A DNA stretch of 24,418 nucleotides from an uncultured Megamonas sp. (lineage in GTDB: Bacteria; Bacillota_C; Negativicutes; Selenomonadales; Selenomonadaceae): contig USPM01000013.1 of NCBI GenBank assembly GCA_900556715.1, positions 1 to 24,418 on the forward strand, in the 5' to 3' direction. Each line of letters starts with the position of its first letter. Position 1 is the first letter of the stretch. The notes under the pieces are model-generated. The model ran no database searches, was not told the origin of the DNA, and saw nothing but the letters and a program-made list of their open reading frames with translations. Made by a program: the position numbers and the translations under genes. Below are positions 23,733-24,418 of this stretch, piece by piece.

Positions 23733-24418
23733 TTATTTATTGTCTATTTGTTTACGAGCTTTCGCCAAATTTTGTAAAATATCTCCAGCGATCAAACCCG
23801 CTTGACCATTTTCACCGGCTAAATTCCCTGCAAGGCCATGTAAATATACACCAACAGGAGCTGACATATTTCCAGCTGATTTTTCAGCTACAATACCTGC
23901 TATTGTACCAGCTAAAACATCACCGCTTCCAGCTGTTGCCATACCTGCATTACCCACAGTGGTCACAAAAATATTGCCATCTGGATAAACAACTAAAGTC
24001 TTTTCACTTTTTAATACAAATATTGCATTGAAATATTCTGCTGCTTTTCTAGCTATTTCCCAAAGATTAGCTTTCAAATCAGCAATAGTGATATGCAGTA
24101 AATTTGCCATTTCTCCTAAATGAGGTGTAAGTATTGGCATTTGTTTTAATTTTTTCAACTCATCTGGTGCTTGGCTAAAAGCAAAAATAGCATCGGCATC
24201 TAATATTAATTGTTTATCTAAATCAATTGCTAAAGTTCTTACCATTTGACAAGTTTCGTCATTTCTACCCAGTCCTGGTCCTACTAAGACTACATCAAAA
24301 TCTTTAGCCATTTGTTTTATATTTTCTAAAGCACTATTACCTAGTATACCTGGCAATATCTCCGGCAATGGTTTTACCATGACTTCTGTATTTTTCATGG
24401 ATAAAATATCATATAAAC
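23733..24418 (-). CDS. nnrD: ADP/ATP-dependent NAD(P)H-hydrate dehydratase, C-terminal domain (5' end outside window)
   Basis: This ribokinase-like YjeF C-terminal domain dehydrates damaged NAD(P)H hydrate back to NAD(P)H. Motifs are VVLVGPGLGRND, LILDADAIF, PILTPHLGEMANLL, FVLKSEKTLV and the diagnostic NAGMATAGSGDVLAGTIAG. The frame has an ATG at 24398, but it stays open to the window edge with LYDILS before it, and the text at the junction (NTEVMVKPLPE) resembles the domain entry of the bifunctional NnrE-NnrD protein. I therefore treat it as a truncated gene continuing past 24418, probably with an N-terminal epimerase domain. A hairpin follows the stop. In many Firmicutes this gene is near alr and ndoA; alr is not seen between them here. 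Confidence 0.93.
   Translation of the reverse strand, partial: LYDILSMKNTEVMVKPLPEILPGILGNSALENIKQMAKDFDVVLVGPGLGRNDETCQMVRTLAIDLDKQLILDADAIFAFSQAPDELKKLKQMPILTPHLGEMANLLHITIADLKANLWEIARKAAEYFNAIFVLKSEKTLVVYPDGNIFVTTVGNAGMATAGSGDVLAGTIAGIVAEKSAGNMSAPVGVYLHGLAGNLAGENGQAGLIAGDILQNLAKARKQIDNK

Overview
The window is AT-rich, gene-dense bacterial chromosome. It has strong Shine-Dalgarno sequences, long AT-rich intergenic hairpin terminators, a BioW-type pimelate activation step, lipoproteins and Firmicutes-style genes (NdoA/MazF, DUF3006, GerMN, AMIN-amidase). Taken together this suggests a low-GC anaerobic Firmicute, most likely a Negativicutes member (Megamonas/Selenomonadaceae-like). That placement is inferred from gene content and composition, not from a marker gene. 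There are no tRNA, rRNA, CRISPR, IS or phage features, so this is housekeeping and metabolic chromosome rather than a mobile island.

Layout. (1) 1-789: the start of an off-window minus-strand gene, then an unrecognised 68-aa membrane protein with a structured leader. (2) 790-1692: an EamA/DMT-type exporter. (3) 1766-4238: a three-gene operon of a small ECF-S-like membrane protein, bioW and bioF, behind a promoter overlapped by a BirA-type inverted repeat. It looks like a biotin-repressed pimelate-to-KAPA module, and the membrane protein is a good candidate pimelate (or precursor) transporter. (4) 4289-8706 (minus): uvrA with a TTG start, and glutamate dehydrogenase. (5) 8996-14825 (plus): a class A beta-lactamase-fold serine hydrolase without signal peptide plus an OppA-type lipoprotein (terminator after it), then an S66 LD-carboxypeptidase, an M20 amidohydrolase/dipeptidase and an L-Ala-D/L-Glu epimerase. 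Together these resemble a murein-peptide uptake and degradation set (compare the B. subtilis ykf operon). (6) 14956-16371: an M18 aminopeptidase with its own promoter and terminator. (7) 16416-18361 (minus): an RsiV-like secreted protein followed by a polytopic permease. (8) 18508-22807 (minus): a tight six-gene unit of ComEC-like MBL lipoprotein, DUF3006, AMIN/amidase_3, GerMN lipoprotein, aldose-epimerase-like protein and beta-carbonic anhydrase. (9) 22960-24418 (minus): an NdoA/MazF toxin with no visible antitoxin, and the C-terminal part of the NAD(P)H-hydrate repair enzyme, cut by the window edge.

The most novel-looking points are the BirA-box-controlled ECF-S-like protein next to bioW; a cytoplasmic beta-lactamase-fold hydrolase in a murein-peptide salvage locus; a perfect 24-bp palindrome between gdhA and that hydrolase; and an ndoA whose usual antitoxin position holds only stop-riddled sequence. 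Several starts were moved from the longest ORF to a downstream ATG because the Shine-Dalgarno sequence lies inside the longer ORF (790, 3084, 8996, 17684, 18361).
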